In this document: positions 7,024-15,007 of the stretch, piece by piece
Layout: each line of letters starts with the position of its first letter
Position numbering within the stretch: the stretch's first letter is position 1
NCBI GenBank assembly: GCA_025056955.1
Contig: JANWYL010000021.1
Span: 1 to 19,084 of the forward strand
DNA: 19,084 nucleotides
Source: Sandaracinaceae bacterium
GTDB taxonomy: Bacteria; Myxococcota_A; Polyangia; Polyangiales; Sandaracinaceae
Direction of reading: 5' to 3'
The notes under the pieces: model-generated
Seen by the model: only the letters and a program-made list of their open reading frames with translations
What the model was told of the DNA's origin: nothing
Database searches by the model: none
Made by a program: the position numbers and the translations under genes

Positions 7024-8592
7024 CTATTGAGCCGAAAAGCGAAGTGGGATCTCAAAGCCCATTGGCCCGCCTGGCGGGGGGAAGCGCCAGGTGAGGGCTT
7101 CTTGGCGGATACAGGCCTCAAGCTCGCTAAGAGCTGCTTTTTCCTTGGGTTCGCTCATTTTTTCTTCGCTTTCAAGGCGAACGGTGCGGACTGTTCCTTG
7201 AGAGTCCAGCATGATGGCAAGGTGGATGGTGAGGCCCAGAAGCTCCGCATGGCTGCGCAAAATGCGTTCATAGCAGCGTTGAAGTGCAGGGCGGCCGGCC
7301 CGCACGATGGGTGTCAGCACTTCGGGCGGCAAAAAGCCCTGCACCCGCGGTGGGAGTGGCTCAAGGGCACTTGGCTCAAGCACGAGGCCCTTTGCGTCGA
7401 GATGCCGCTTTGCTTGGTAGATGTGCCCAAGCTCATCGCGCACACGGATTTCGATGGGACCGGGTGAAAGCTGGAGAGCGAGGTTGGGCCCGCCCTGAAG
7501 CCGAAAGTCCGCCACCTCAAACTGAACGGCGCGAGGGAAGGAAATCTCAAGGGGAGCTCCCTCAACTGGCGCAAAAGTGGTTCGGGCAGAAGCCGAGTGG
7601 CTAGAAGGTGGCCACTTTTCACCTGCTTTGAGTGTGAGGTGCTCTCCTTGAGGATTGACGAGAAGAACTTGCCCTTCCGAGCCAGGCCATACCGAGATCA
7701 CTGGCTCAGCGCGGCCACCATCGGATTCGAAATCGATGGTGCAGCGGGCCTGGATGATTGTGGCCTCATAGCCACCTGCCAAAACCACAATTCGGCTGCT
7801 TGACTCAAATCCTTCGACAAAAAGACGCCCTCGCTCGAGCTCAATTCTTGCTTCTACTCTTGCGCCTTCCTTTGCGAAAGGCGAGGCCTTTTCGTCAACT
7901 TCATCAGCTGAGAGAAGGCGAATCGCGCTTTGGGAAGCGACGCCAATTCGCCCAACTGCCTGGCCCTCATCGTCCTCAAGGGGCAAGAGCGCAAGCTGGG
8001 CCTGCGCGCGCGTTTCGACTTCGATGCGGCCGCCTTGGACTGTTTGGCTCAGGGCAGGCGGCTGCTCTTCCTCATTCCTTGCGAAATAATGCACACTCCC
8101 CAAGAGCAAAATGAATCGGCCACGCGTGTGGCGGTGCTCCCCCTTTTCGGGTGTGCCTTTTGGTTGTGCGCTTTGGGGAGGCTCAGGAGAAGCCGAAGGA
8201 CCGAGGGGGGATGAAGTTTCCAGCTTCACGACTTCGGCTTGTGGTTCACTTGGAGGAGCGAGCCAAACCAAAAACGCAACTGCTGCGGCACAGCTCAGGC
8301 TTGCACCAATCCAAAAGATTGGGAGCTTTGGGGACAAGGAGCGAGCGGAAAACGAGGCCCTTGCGAGTTTTTGGGCTTCTCTTTCAAGCACCGATTCGAT
8401 GCGGCTCCAATCGGAAATCGGATCACTGGAGTTGGCAACTTCCTTTCGAAGGTGGAAGTAGGCGACAATCGCCTCGTAGCGGCGTCGGCAACGCTCACAA
8501 TGCGCAAGATGCTCTCTCAGTCGGTCGGCGTGAGCCCCCGATTCTGCCATGGCTTCAAGCTCAGACTGAGAGGGGTGGAGGAAAGGGATCAT
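7024..8592 (-). CDS. Membrane anti-sigma / FecR-like protein with AgmX/PglI-type C-terminal domain
   Basis: A 522-residue protein encoded directly after the ECF sigma factor, with an ATGA overlap (8589-8592) and GGAGGA just upstream (complement of 8596-8601). Residues about 1-50 have the zinc-binding anti-sigma motif H28-x3-C32-x2-C35 (HLAHCERC). A transmembrane helix (about 90-112, PIFWIGASLSCAAAVAFLVW) separates it from a large periplasmic part. Residues about 155-330 are FecR-like beta-rich sequence (GRFILLLGSVHYFA, LERGRLFVEG). The last ~98 residues (425-522: ALQRCYERILR, GTVRTVRL, CIRQEALTWRFPPP) match the C-terminal domain of AgmX/PglI-type myxobacterial envelope proteins, related to TonB C-termini. 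It most likely holds the sigma factor at the membrane and releases it on an envelope signal. The combination of parts is unusual. Confidence 0.82.
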   Translation of the reverse strand: MIPFLHPSQSELEAMAESGAHADRLREHLAHCERCRRRYEAIVAYFHLRKEVANSSDPISDWSRIESVLEREAQKLARASFSARSLSPKLPIFWIGASLSCAAAVAFLVWLAPPSEPQAEVVKLETSSPLGPSASPEPPQSAQPKGTPEKGEHRHTRGRFILLLGSVHYFARNEEEQPPALSQTVQGGRIEVETRAQAQLALLPLEDDEGQAVGRIGVASQSAIRLLSADEVDEKASPFAKEGARVEARIELERGRLFVEGFESSSRIVVLAGGYEATIIQARCTIDFESDGGRAEPVISVWPGSEGQVLLVNPQGEHLTLKAGEKWPPSSHSASARTTFAPVEGAPLEISFPRAVQFEVADFRLQGGPNLALQLSPGPIEIRVRDELGHIYQAKRHLDAKGLVLEPSALEPLPPRVQGFLPPEVLTPIVRAGRPALQRCYERILRSHAELLGLTIHLAIMLDSQGTVRTVRLESEEKMSEPKEKAALSELEACIRQEALTWRFPPPGGPMGFEIPLRFSAQ

Positions 8593-9236
8593 GGGTCCTC
8601 CGTTTCGCTGGCAAGGGTTGGGTTAGGGTGAGAAGCCAAGCGCTCTGCGACAGCATCAGCAATCGAACAAAGCACGGGGTCTTCTGCAATTGCAGCATAA
8701 AGCGCTTTGCGAGCATAAAAGAGGCGGGTGCGAACAGTCAGGACGGGAATCCCAAGAATTTGCGCGATTTCTTTGGCTGGAACCCCCTCAAAATCATGGA
8801 GAATCAATACCTCACGCTTTTTTGGGGAGAGCTTGGCAATCAACCTCTCCAAGGCTTGAATGCGCTTTCTGCGATCCACTGCTTCGGGCGGATCGTCGCC
8901 ATGACTTGGCGTCTGCTCAGGGATGGGCTCTTCGGCCACCAACTGGGGGCGGCTTCGCTTTTGGCGAAGGTGCATGCGCACCACATTCACAGTGAGCCGA
9001 TAGAGCCAAGTGCTGAAGCGGGCCTCGCCTCTGAAAAGGTGGAGTGAGCGGAAAACATGCAGAAAAACCTCCTGCGTCACGTCCTCGACCTCAGAGGGAT
9101 TGCCAAGCAAGCGGGCCACAAGCCGCGCCACGTTGCTCCGGTGCTTCACGAAAAGCTCCCGAAAAGCAGCGGCATCTCCACTCAGGGCGCGGTTCACAAG
9201 GGCGCGGTCAGGATCGATCGAATTGTTCTGCTCCAC
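8589..9236 (-). CDS. ECF-type RNA polymerase sigma factor
   Basis: Directs RNA polymerase to a regulon, probably envelope-related. With the GTG at 9236 it is 215 residues, a normal ECF length. Region 2 covers residues about 20-92 (GDAAAFRELFVKHR, DVTQEVFLHVFRSL, RFSTWLYRLTVNVVR). Region 4 covers about 126-182 (LSPKKREVLILHDFEGVPAK, EIAQILGIPVLTVRTRLFYA) with its helix-turn-helix. A linker rich in Pro/Glu joins them. The start is uncertain: the frame is open to GTG 9332/ATG 9326, but the extra ~30 residues have no family similarity and the DNA there contains nested inverted repeats. No candidate start has a good Shine-Dalgarno sequence. The downstream gene overlaps it by four bases and encodes its likely anti-sigma partner. 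Confidence 0.9.
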   Translation of the reverse strand: MEQNNSIDPDRALVNRALSGDAAAFRELFVKHRSNVARLVARLLGNPSEVEDVTQEVFLHVFRSLHLFRGEARFSTWLYRLTVNVVRMHLRQKRSRPQLVAEEPIPEQTPSHGDDPPEAVDRRKRIQALERLIAKLSPKKREVLILHDFEGVPAKEIAQILGIPVLTVRTRLFYARKALYAAIAEDPVLCSIADAVAERLASHPNPTLASETEDP

Positions 9237-9248
9237 AGTCCAACACTT

Positions 9249-9294
9249 GGGAAGTGAAACCCAGGCCTGGGCCGCATGCCACTTCCTGACGTCA
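9249..9294. promoter_or_regulatory. Nested inverted repeats upstream of the sigma factor
   Basis: GGAAGTG (9250-9256) is matched by its reverse complement CACTTCC (9280-9286). Between them lies a perfect 12-base palindrome CCCAGGCCTGGG (9260-9271). An 8-base palindrome TGACGTCA follows at 9287-9294. All lie between the divergent sigma-factor and ABC-transporter starts. They may form an operator or an RNA hairpin; nothing in the sequence says which. Confidence 0.4.
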
Positions 9295-9430
9295 ATGGCT
9301 AAGTCTGGGGCAGCGGGTGAAAGCATTTTCACTAAAAACCGTTGCCCCTGGCCCTCGGTTCATTCGATGCTTCTCATTTGCTCCCCTTTTCCCCTCGCAC
9401 TATTCCTTAGTGGCTTTTTGGGAAAGGGCC

Positions 9431-10417
9431 GTGATCGAAGTCGAACACCTCAGCAAGTATTACGGCGAGCGCCTTGCTGTTTCGGACCTTCACTTTCAGG
9501 TGCAAGCCGGCGAAATCATCGGCTTTCTTGGGCCAAATGGCGCAGGGAAAAGCACGACTTTGCGCATGATTGCTGGTTTTCTTCCGCCAAGCGCCGGCCG
9601 CATCCGCATCGATGGCATCGATATCCTCGAGCACCCTGCCGAAGCCAAGCGCCGGATTGGCTACATGCCTGAAGCGGTGCCGCTTTATCCAGAAATGAGG
9701 GTCAGGGAATATTTGCGTTTTCGCGCGGAGCTCAAGGGTGTACCGCGCTCGAAAATTGCTTCGCGGATTGAAGAATCGCTTCACATGGCAGGGGCTGCCG
9801 AGGTTGCCAACCGCATCATTGGGCAACTGTCGAAAGGGACGCGCCAGCGGGTGGGTTTGGCCGATGCCCTTGTGGCCGATCCACCCGTCCTCATTCTCGA
9901 TGAGCCAACGGCCGGCCTTGACCCCAATCAGATCCGCGAAGTGAGAAGGGTGATTCGGAGCCTTTATGGCAAAAAAACGGTGATTCTTTCAACACACATT
10001 TTGCCAGAAGTGGAGGCAAGTTCGACCCGCATTCTCATCATTCATCGCGGGCGGCTGGTCTGCGAAGGACCTCCTGACCGGATTCGCTCGATGGCGCTCC
10101 GTCCTGCGTTTTTGCTTCTGAGCCGCGCCTCCCACTCCCAGATTCTTTCGGCACTTGAAGGTTTGCCGGGCTTGCCCAAAGTCCATGCCCGGGGCGAGCG
10201 AGAGGGTGAGCTCTGTCGCTACGAAATCGAATTCGAGGAAAGCAAGCATTCTCCGGAAGAGCTTGGGGAGCTCATCTTCAAGCACATCGCAAAGGCAGGC
10301 TTGAGCCTTTCGGAACTCCGCATCCGCACTTCCCTTGAAGATGTGTTTTCAGCGCTTACCACTTCTGAGCCGGTTGAGGAGGGAGGCAAAAGCCCTCTTC
10401 CTCCAAGCCAAGCCTGA
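9431..10417 (+). CDS. ABC transporter ATP-binding protein (Gld/CcmA-type)
   Basis: A 328-residue ATPase that would power an ABC-2 type exporter at the inner membrane. It has Walker A GPNGAGKST (34-42), signature LSKGTRQR (133-140, the variant usual in GldA/CcmA-type ATPases), Walker B LILDEPTAGLDP (154-165) and the switch histidine in STHI (His189). About 110 C-terminal residues beyond the core end in LRIRTSLEDVFSALT, a typical tail of this subfamily. The frame is open back to 9317, but the family begins at VIEVEHLSKYYGE, so GTG 9431 is chosen, with AGGG shortly before. It is the first gene of a four-gene operon; the permease starts 20 bases after its stop. The neighbouring GldG-like and DUF4340 genes place it in the Gld-like group, but no gliding role is shown. 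Confidence 0.93.
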   Translation: MIEVEHLSKYYGERLAVSDLHFQVQAGEIIGFLGPNGAGKSTTLRMIAGFLPPSAGRIRIDGIDILEHPAEAKRRIGYMPEAVPLYPEMRVREYLRFRAELKGVPRSKIASRIEESLHMAGAAEVANRIIGQLSKGTRQRVGLADALVADPPVLILDEPTAGLDPNQIREVRRVIRSLYGKKTVILSTHILPEVEASSTRILIIHRGRLVCEGPPDRIRSMALRPAFLLLSRASHSQILSALEGLPGLPKVHARGEREGELCRYEIEFEESKHSPEELGELIFKHIAKAGLSLSELRIRTSLEDVFSALTTSEPVEEGGKSPLPPSQA

Positions 10418-10437
10418 GAATTTTCTTGGAGGTGAGG

Positions 10438-11190
10438 ATGAAAGCGGCGTGGATCATCGCCAAGCGAGAAATTTTGAGCTTTTTCCTTTCTCCGCTGGCT
10501 TACGTTGTGCTCACTGCCTGGACCCTCTGGCAGGGAGCAACGTACGCGATTTTCTGCTACTACGTTGCGGGAAGCCCAGTGGGCTCTGGGGTTGAAAATG
10601 ACCCGCTGGCCATGCTCTTTGGACAAACGACCCTTTTCTATATCCCCCTTCTCGTTTTTGTTCCCCTGATTACAATGCGCCTTTTGGCGGAGGAAACCCG
10701 CCAAGGCACGCTTGAGACCCTTCTGACTGCGCCCGTGACTTCGGTTCAGGTGGTCATGGGGAAGTATTTGGCTGCCCTTGTGTTTTGGCTGAGCTTGTGG
10801 GTGCCGACCTTGATGTATGTGTGGTTGACGAGCCGGTTTGGCGACCTGGATGCAGGGCGCCTTTTGGCGAGCTACCTAGGAATTCTTGGGGTAGGTGCTT
10901 ACTACATGAGCTTGGGCCTGCTTATGAGCGCCCTTGCACGGGCACCAATGAGCGCGGCGATTCTGACTTTTTTGGCCTTAGCTTCTCTTTTTGCTTTGGG
11001 AATTGTGCAATTTTTGCCAGTGAGCGAGGCAGCCCTTGAAGTCGTGCGCTACGTGAGCGTGTGGCAGCACATGCAAAACTTTAGCTCAGGTGTCGTCGAT
11101 TCTCGCTATCTGGTTTATGACCTTTCTCTTTCTGTCTTCGGCCTCTTTGGTGCAGTCCAAGTGCTTGAAGCGCGGAGGACCCATCCATGA
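10438..11190 (+). CDS. ABC-2 type permease (GldF-like)
   Basis: A 250-residue inner-membrane permease, partner of the ATPase upstream. Six likely transmembrane segments lie at about 20-42, 66-82, 108-130, 145-167, 172-193 and 225-243. The cytoplasmic loop after the second has EETRQGTLETLLTAPVTS (85-102), the conserved ABC-2 signature EExxxGTxExLLxxP. The small size and this layout fit GldF/NosY-type permeases. The open frame begins at TTG 10426, but ATG 10438 is preceded by GGAGG (10428-10432, 5-base spacer), which settles the start. Its stop codon overlaps the start of the next gene in ATGA, so translation is coupled. Substrate unknown. Confidence 0.92.
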   Translation: MKAAWIIAKREILSFFLSPLAYVVLTAWTLWQGATYAIFCYYVAGSPVGSGVENDPLAMLFGQTTLFYIPLLVFVPLITMRLLAEETRQGTLETLLTAPVTSVQVVMGKYLAALVFWLSLWVPTLMYVWLTSRFGDLDAGRLLASYLGILGVGAYYMSLGLLMSALARAPMSAAILTFLALASLFALGIVQFLPVSEAALEVVRYVSVWQHMQNFSSGVVDSRYLVYDLSLSVFGLFGAVQVLEARRTHP

Positions 11191-12764
11191 ATGAAGCCAC
11201 AAAGCATCGCTTGGCTGAAGCCCCACAGCCACCATCTTCCAATCCCGCCCAACGAGAGGCCCGTTTTTACCAAGTGATCGGCATCCTTTTGGTATTTGCG
11301 ATCGTTCTCATGGTGAACTACCTCGCTTTCAGGCACTACGTGCGGTGGGATTGGACGAGCGAACGCCGCTACACCTTGAGCGAGCGAAGCCGAGAAGTCG
11401 CGCGTTCTCTTGAAAAAGAAGTCGATATCTATTTCTTCATGTCTGAAGGCGAGCGGGGCCACAGAGAAGTGCGAGAACTTCTCGATCGCTACAAGGCCGA
11501 ATCCAAACTGATCACAATCCACCCGATTGATGCGGTGCGTCAAAGGGGAGAATACGAGCTCGTTGCTGCGCGCCATGGTCTTGGAAATGCCTTGTTGGCA
11601 GATGGTTCGATTGGTTCTGATGCAGCGCTTCTTCTCGTTTCGGGTGATCGCAAGTGGACAATTACCCGCGATGACCTCGTTTCAATCGATTTCGACTCGG
11701 ACGAATTGCGCATTGACACCCGTGCAGAACAAGCGATCACTGGAGGCCTCCTTGAAGTCACAACTGGCCGCCGGACAAAGATTTGCTTGAGCGAGGGGCA
11801 TGGCGAATGGGTGCTCGATGGGGGCTCTGAGCGCAATCTTTCGATGTTTCGAGACGAGATGCGCCGCGAAAACATCGATATGGAGGCGGTCAACTTGCGC
11901 AAAGCCCAAGGGGTGCCCTCTTTTTGCGACGCGCTCTTTGTCATTGCTCCCCTCTCTCCATGGCTTCGTGAAGAAGTCGCGTGGGTTCGGAATTACGTCG
12001 AAAAGGGGGGTGGCTTTTTGCTTGCAGCCGATGCCGAAATCGAAAGAGACGATGTCACAACGACGGGCTTCGAGGAATGGCTTCGCGAGCTTGGGGTTCG
12101 GATCGACCGCAGCGTGGTGCTCGAGCTGGACCAAGCCCATCTTCTGCCTGGGCAATCTGATCCTGCTGGGCCGATTCTTGTGACTGCTTTTGGCGAGCAC
12201 CCCATTACCCGCTCCATTCGGGCCTTTGCGCGGCCGGTCGTGGTGTGGATGGCCCGGTCGATCAGGCCCATTGATGGCCGGGCCGTGACCCTGCTTTCGA
12301 CAAGCAAGGACTCTTTTGCTGAGACCAATGTGTCCCGTCTCATCGAAAGCCAAGAGCTCGAGCGAGGAGAAGACGATGTGGCAGGGCCGGTTTCTCTCGG
12401 CGTGGCCATCGAAATCGAGGCTTCTGCAAAGGAGAGTGGCCCTCAGGAACAAAAAGGCGATGGCACAACCGAGCCCAAAAAGAAGGCCCGGGGCGGGCGC
12501 ATTGTGGTATTGGGCGATGCGGAGATTTTTAAAGGGCAGGCCCTTTCGGTGCCAAGCTTTGCCAACATGGCTTTGGCTTCGGCAATTGCTGGTTGGCTTT
12601 GCGAACGAGAGGCGCTCATCGCTTTGCCACCCCGCAAAGAAAAGGGGCGCCCCATCCAAATGAGTGAGGCCGATGCGCTCAATATCGCTTTTCGCACGGT
12701 GCTGCTTTTGCCTCTGGCTGTGGCTTTTATCGGTTTGGCCGTGTGGTGGAACCGGAGGGCCTGA
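11187..12764 (+). CDS. GldG-like ABC transporter auxiliary protein
   Basis: A 525-residue inner-membrane protein with most of its mass in the periplasm. A transmembrane helix at about 28-47 (YQVIGILLVFAIVLMVNYLA) is followed by the family signature WDWTSERRYTLSERSREVARSL (split over 54-75). Then come a thioredoxin-like auxiliary region (VDIYFFMSEGERGHREVREL, 79-98) and a class-I-glutaminase-like fold section (KICLSEGHGEWVLDGG; SPWLREEVAWVRNYVEKGGG; FLLAADAE). A second transmembrane helix closes the protein (about 504-522). This is the GldG / ABC_transp_aux architecture found beside such permeases in Bacteroidota and Myxococcota. A strong GGAGG at 11174-11178 precedes the start, which overlaps the permease stop by four bases. 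A Lys/Glu-rich insert (about 415-432) looks disordered. It may gate or couple the exporter; the exact role is unknown. Confidence 0.9.
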   Translation: MNEATKHRLAEAPQPPSSNPAQREARFYQVIGILLVFAIVLMVNYLAFRHYVRWDWTSERRYTLSERSREVARSLEKEVDIYFFMSEGERGHREVRELLDRYKAESKLITIHPIDAVRQRGEYELVAARHGLGNALLADGSIGSDAALLLVSGDRKWTITRDDLVSIDFDSDELRIDTRAEQAITGGLLEVTTGRRTKICLSEGHGEWVLDGGSERNLSMFRDEMRRENIDMEAVNLRKAQGVPSFCDALFVIAPLSPWLREEVAWVRNYVEKGGGFLLAADAEIERDDVTTTGFEEWLRELGVRIDRSVVLELDQAHLLPGQSDPAGPILVTAFGEHPITRSIRAFARPVVVWMARSIRPIDGRAVTLLSTSKDSFAETNVSRLIESQELERGEDDVAGPVSLGVAIEIEASAKESGPQEQKGDGTTEPKKKARGGRIVVLGDAEIFKGQALSVPSFANMALASAIAGWLCEREALIALPPRKEKGRPIQMSEADALNIAFRTVLLLPLAVAFIGLAVWWNRRA

Positions 12765-15007
12765 TGCGTAAACGCACAGTGTTTGTGCTTGGCGGAGTGG
12801 CGCTTGCTTTGCTGGCTTTCATCGTTTTCTACGAGCGCCACACCATCCCAACGAGCGAAGTGGAGGCGCGAAAGCGCAAGGTGCTTGAGCGCTTCGTGAG
12901 GGGCCGCGTGCACCGCTTGCGGGTCGAGCACAAGGGAAGCCTTGTCGTCGAGCTTGAGCGGGTCGAAGGGGCAGCCGAGACCCTCGACACATTTGATGTG
13001 GGCACCTGGCGCTTGCTCAAGCCGATCGAAGCGCCAGCCGATCCTCAGGCGGTTGATTCTTTGCTTTTGGCACTTGAATCGCTGAGCCCCGAGCGGACCA
13101 TCGAGGGGCCAAGTTCCGAAGACCGCCAACGCTTCGGGCTAGACTCCCCAGAATACACGGTGATCGCTCATGTTGGAAACGAAGTCCAACGCCTGCGCGT
13201 CAGTGCAAAAGACGAGGCGCTCAAAGGGCTTTTTGTGGAGGTTGAAGGCACAAACCGCCTTCACCTTGTGGGGAGCGAGCTCCTCGACACCTTGGCCAAG
13301 GGGGCCGATGAGTATCGCACAAAAAAACTCGTCGAAGACATGGTTCTTCGCGATGTTGTGCGCTTGCGCTTGGAGCAAGAAGCGGATGGCCGCAAGGAGC
13401 GTGCTGAGCTTGAATGGAGCGAAAGGCATTGGGTGGCCAGTGTGCCTTTTCAAGGCTTTGCCAGGGAATCGACGGTCAATGCCCTCATCGATGCCCTGAT
13501 CGATGCACGGATTGTGCGCTATTTGCCTGAAAGCGATGCCAAGCTTCTCGCATCGCCCCGCCTTGTGATCGAGCTTGAGCGTAAGATTCGCGACAAAGAC
13601 GGGCTCGATACAGGTGAAATTCGAAAAGAGCGCATTGCGTTGGGCGCTGCTTGCCCAGCCCCCCAAATGTCGACGAGCGATGAGATCAAAGGAGAAGAAT
13701 CAATTGCTGTGCGCTTGACTTCAGGGGCTTTGGCATGTGTGCCAGCCCAAAGCCTTGCGCGGGTATTTGAAGCCCCAACTCGCCTCCGCGAAGCCCGGCT
13801 CCTTGCTTTGAGCGACGATCGGGTTGAAACAATCTCCTTTTTTGAAGGAGAGGGAAAGACCCTTCCCCTCCTTGAGCTTCGTCGAGAAGGTGATAAATGG
13901 GTGATTCGTGAGGGTGAGAAGGATGAGGCAGGTGACACCCAATCGATAAGCGAATGGTTGGGCCGGTTGCGTGCCACAGAGGTCGTGCGCTTTGAGCCAC
14001 TTGATGAGAAAAAATTGCAAAGCTGTGGCCTGGCACCCCCTCGCCGTCGCATCCGCATCCGTCGAAACGATAACGATCAGTGGATCGAGGAAATTGCACT
14101 TGGAGGGCAAGAAGGTGATCTGCTCTGGGTGCGACGAGGGCAGGAGAAGGTCCTTGGTCTTGTTGCTCGTGATGTGGAGTCGCTTCTTTCTCCCTCAAAG
14201 TGGCGCTTCCGAAGCCGTGAACTCATCCGCCGCGAAGCCGATGACATCATCCGCATCGAGATCGAGCGTGCTGGAGTGGGCGAGGTGCTCACGCGGGATG
14301 GAGAAAATTGGCGGGTTGAAAAGCCCTTCGAGATGCCAGGGGATCGGGTTGTCACCCGCGAACTCACCCGTCTTCTTGCCTCTCTTCGCGCCGAGCGGTG
14401 GCTTGAGCCTGGAGTGGGTGGGCAAGGGCTTTTCGAACGTCCTTCTTTTCGCATCCGATTCACTTTTCGCACTTTGCTAACCGATGCAGGGGCACCTCTT
14501 CCCACAGAATATGAACTCACAATTGGCGCTGCCACCCAAGGCGGTCACTATGCACGCCTTTCAACCGAAAGCACACCATTTGTGATTGCTCAGCAACTGA
14601 TTGAGCAGATTCGAGAACCCCTCGCCGATCGTGAGGCGATTGCAATTGATACCTCTCAAGCCAAACGCATCACCCTCCGAACCTCCTCTGGAGCAACGCT
14701 CATCGAGAAGGGTGAAGACGGTGAATGGCGAAAAGGGAGTGAGCTGGCTGCTCCGGATGCAACGGCTGCCTTTTTGGATAGACTTCGAAATTTGCGAGCA
14801 AAAGGAGCCATCCGCTACTCCCAGGAGCCTTTGCGCAACGTTGAGCTTCGCATCGAAGTCGAAGGTCTCAACACCAAGGTGCTTGAAGTTGGTCGATTGG
14901 TTGGGGAAGGTGAAGAGGCATTTGCACCGGTGCGTATGGAGGGTGTGCCAGTCGAATACCGCCTCGCGCCAGACGTCTTTCGCGCCCTTGTTTCTTACCG
15001 GCCCTAG
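12764..15007 (+). CDS. DUF4340-family membrane-anchored protein with five internal repeats
   Basis: A 747-residue protein with one N-terminal membrane anchor (residues 5-23, TVFVLGGVALALLAFIVFY) and a long periplasmic part. DUF4340 proteins are regularly encoded after GldG-like genes, as here. I see five copies of a unit built around a Trp-containing strand followed by an amphipathic helix: W82 (WRLLKPIEAPADPQAV), W223, W379, W516 (WRVEKPFEMPGDRVVTRELT) and W655 (WRKGSELAAPDATAAFLDRL). Spacing is 137-156 residues. Each Trp strand is followed 30-35 residues later by a turn such as ARIVRYL or AERWLEP. The start ATG 12764 shares its A with the preceding TGA (TGATG), and GGAGGG at 12754-12759 is its ribosome binding site. 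The stop overlaps that of the convergent kinase gene in a CTAG. Function unknown; probably part of the exporter complex. Confidence 0.88.
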   Translation: MRKRTVFVLGGVALALLAFIVFYERHTIPTSEVEARKRKVLERFVRGRVHRLRVEHKGSLVVELERVEGAAETLDTFDVGTWRLLKPIEAPADPQAVDSLLLALESLSPERTIEGPSSEDRQRFGLDSPEYTVIAHVGNEVQRLRVSAKDEALKGLFVEVEGTNRLHLVGSELLDTLAKGADEYRTKKLVEDMVLRDVVRLRLEQEADGRKERAELEWSERHWVASVPFQGFARESTVNALIDALIDARIVRYLPESDAKLLASPRLVIELERKIRDKDGLDTGEIRKERIALGAACPAPQMSTSDEIKGEESIAVRLTSGALACVPAQSLARVFEAPTRLREARLLALSDDRVETISFFEGEGKTLPLLELRREGDKWVIREGEKDEAGDTQSISEWLGRLRATEVVRFEPLDEKKLQSCGLAPPRRRIRIRRNDNDQWIEEIALGGQEGDLLWVRRGQEKVLGLVARDVESLLSPSKWRFRSRELIRREADDIIRIEIERAGVGEVLTRDGENWRVEKPFEMPGDRVVTRELTRLLASLRAERWLEPGVGGQGLFERPSFRIRFTFRTLLTDAGAPLPTEYELTIGAATQGGHYARLSTESTPFVIAQQLIEQIREPLADREAIAIDTSQAKRITLRTSSGATLIEKGEDGEWRKGSELAAPDATAAFLDRLRNLRAKGAIRYSQEPLRNVELRIEVEGLNTKVLEVGRLVGEGEEAFAPVRMEGVPVEYRLAPDVFRALVSYRP

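Noticed and set aside
8151..9047. A 298-codon plus-strand frame
   Set aside because: It lies over the sigma and anti-sigma genes, which have clear domains on the minus strand; the product has no recognisable feature.
9378..9406. TTGCTC and TATTCC with a 17-base spacer, a possible promoter of the ABC operon
   Set aside because: Spacing and position are right, but each box matches only three of six consensus bases, too weak to list.
11682..12659. A 325-codon minus-strand frame
   Set aside because: Antisense to the GldG-like gene, no start signal and no domain.
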